Below are positions 63,629 through 64,000 of a DNA stretch of 64,000 bases, one piece after another. Each line of letters begins with the position of its first letter. Within the stretch, counting starts at the first letter, position 1. A model generated the notes under the pieces. It was given only the letters and a program-made list of their open reading frames with translations, did no database searches and had not been told where the DNA came from. Both the position numbers and the translations under genes were made by a program. Source of the stretch: Acinetobacter lwoffii (lineage in GTDB: Bacteria; Pseudomonadota; Gammaproteobacteria; Pseudomonadales; Moraxellaceae); the NCBI RefSeq assembly GCF_022967985.1, contig NZ_JALJVC010000011.1:1-64000 (forward strand), written 5' to 3'.

Positions 63629-64000
63629 TTAATGTGTCGCTTCTTTTGCCAATGGATTCGGCTTCACATCAGGTGTTGCAAGGGCTTGGCCATCTACGGA
63701 AGTTTTTAAGTTCACCAGGAAAATTGCCAGCGCAGCGATTACGCCAGGAATCGCAATTGCAAAGAAGTTCATTTGATGCGGTAAATTCATGGTTAATAAA
63801 GCACCAGTGAGTACCGGCCCAACAATTGCACCAATACGTCCAATACCTGATGCCCAGCCCATACCGGTAGAACGTACCGTCGACGGATAATACTGCGCCA
63901 CAAAGGTATAGAGCAGAATTTGTGAGCCAATCGTTGCAGCGCCTGCCACAGCAATCAAGGTATATAGAACGAATTGCGGACTGTTAAAGCCAAGCAGAAT
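63629..64000 (-). CDS. MFS transporter, aromatic acid/H+ symporter type (partial)
   Basis: The C-terminal 123 residues of a gene that continues past the window edge. They include the end of helix 10, helix 11 and 12 and a hydrophilic tail. The motif YPSTVRSTGMGWASGIGRIGA is typical of the AAHS family (PcaK, BenK, MucK). The frame stays open to base 64000, so the gene is cut by the window, not broken. With DcaP it forms an outer/inner membrane pair for an organic acid. Confidence 0.85.
   Translation of the reverse strand: MLLGFNSPQFVLYTLIAVAGAATIGSQILLYTFVAQYYPSTVRSTGMGWASGIGRIGAIVGPVLTGALLTMNLPHQMNFFAIAIPGVIAALAIFLVNLKTSVDGQALATPDVKPNPLAKEATH

Noticed and set aside
1..64000. CRISPR arrays, tRNAs, rRNAs, insertion sequences, prophage
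   Set aside because: None was seen: no regularly spaced repeats, cloverleaf sequences, transposase or integrase motifs.

Overview
The window looks like a chromosomal segment of an Acinetobacter species, probably an environmental one. The grounds are gene content (DcaP-type porin, EmrE/AbeS-like SMR pump, betIBA/betT arrangement, nirB-nasA-mobA order), AT-rich intergenic DNA and codon use. There are no tRNAs, rRNAs, insertion sequences or CRISPR arrays.

Layout. 0.2-3.6 kb: an OsmC-YcaO fusion gene and a TorF-type putative porin. 3.7-10.4 kb: osmoprotection by choline (betA, betB, betI, divergent betT, and a MarC-like membrane gene), with a perfect BetI-type palindrome between betI and betT. 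10.4-15 kb: a TonB-dependent receptor, a MetR-type regulator and several very small genes. 15-36.8 kb: a complete assimilation locus for nitrate, nitrite and cyanate, with molybdenum cofactor supply. It holds a PP2C/kinase fusion with nirC, cynS, narK, the moaA-moaD-moaE-moaCB-moeA-modABC run, nirB, a NirD-like/FAD-oxidoreductase fusion, nasA-mobA, and the nasT-nasS regulators. 37-53.4 kb: a guanidine locus in several units: an ABC permease/ATPase, a dioxygenase with an unknown gene and an SMR pump, a solute-binding protein with allophanate hydrolase and a NikR-like regulator, and a guanidine/urea carboxylase with two DUF1989-type proteins. A TrlF-like PHP/SMC ATPase, which looks like an acquired defence gene, sits in the middle. 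53.5-64 kb: a LysR regulator, HAD phosphatase, lipoprotein, fatty acid desaturase with its reductase, acyl-CoA ligase, MocR-type regulator, DcaP porin, and the end of an MFS carrier gene cut by the window edge.

How it works together. Ten sites match the sigma-54 consensus (GG and GC 12 bases apart). They precede nearly every nitrogen transcription unit, so the 17-53 kb stretch reads as one nitrogen-limitation regulon. Inducer control is added on the RNA. Three leaders (nirC, narK, nirB) carry paired hairpins whose six-base loops have A at position 1 and G at position 4, the recognition pattern of ANTAR antiterminators. The window encodes the matching ANTAR protein NasT and its nitrate sensor NasS. 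A guanidine-I riboswitch precedes the carboxylase operon, and a guanidine-II (mini-ykkC) riboswitch precedes the dioxygenase.

The most novel candidates are: a short sigma-54-driven transcription unit with its own terminator and no convincing ORF (about 44805-44985, minus strand), likely a nitrogen-regulated small RNA; a 2-oxoglutarate/Fe(II)-type dioxygenase plus an unrecognised protein under a guanidine-II riboswitch; and a NikR-like regulator that has lost most of its nickel ligands. All calls were made by reading the sequence; no database search was run.
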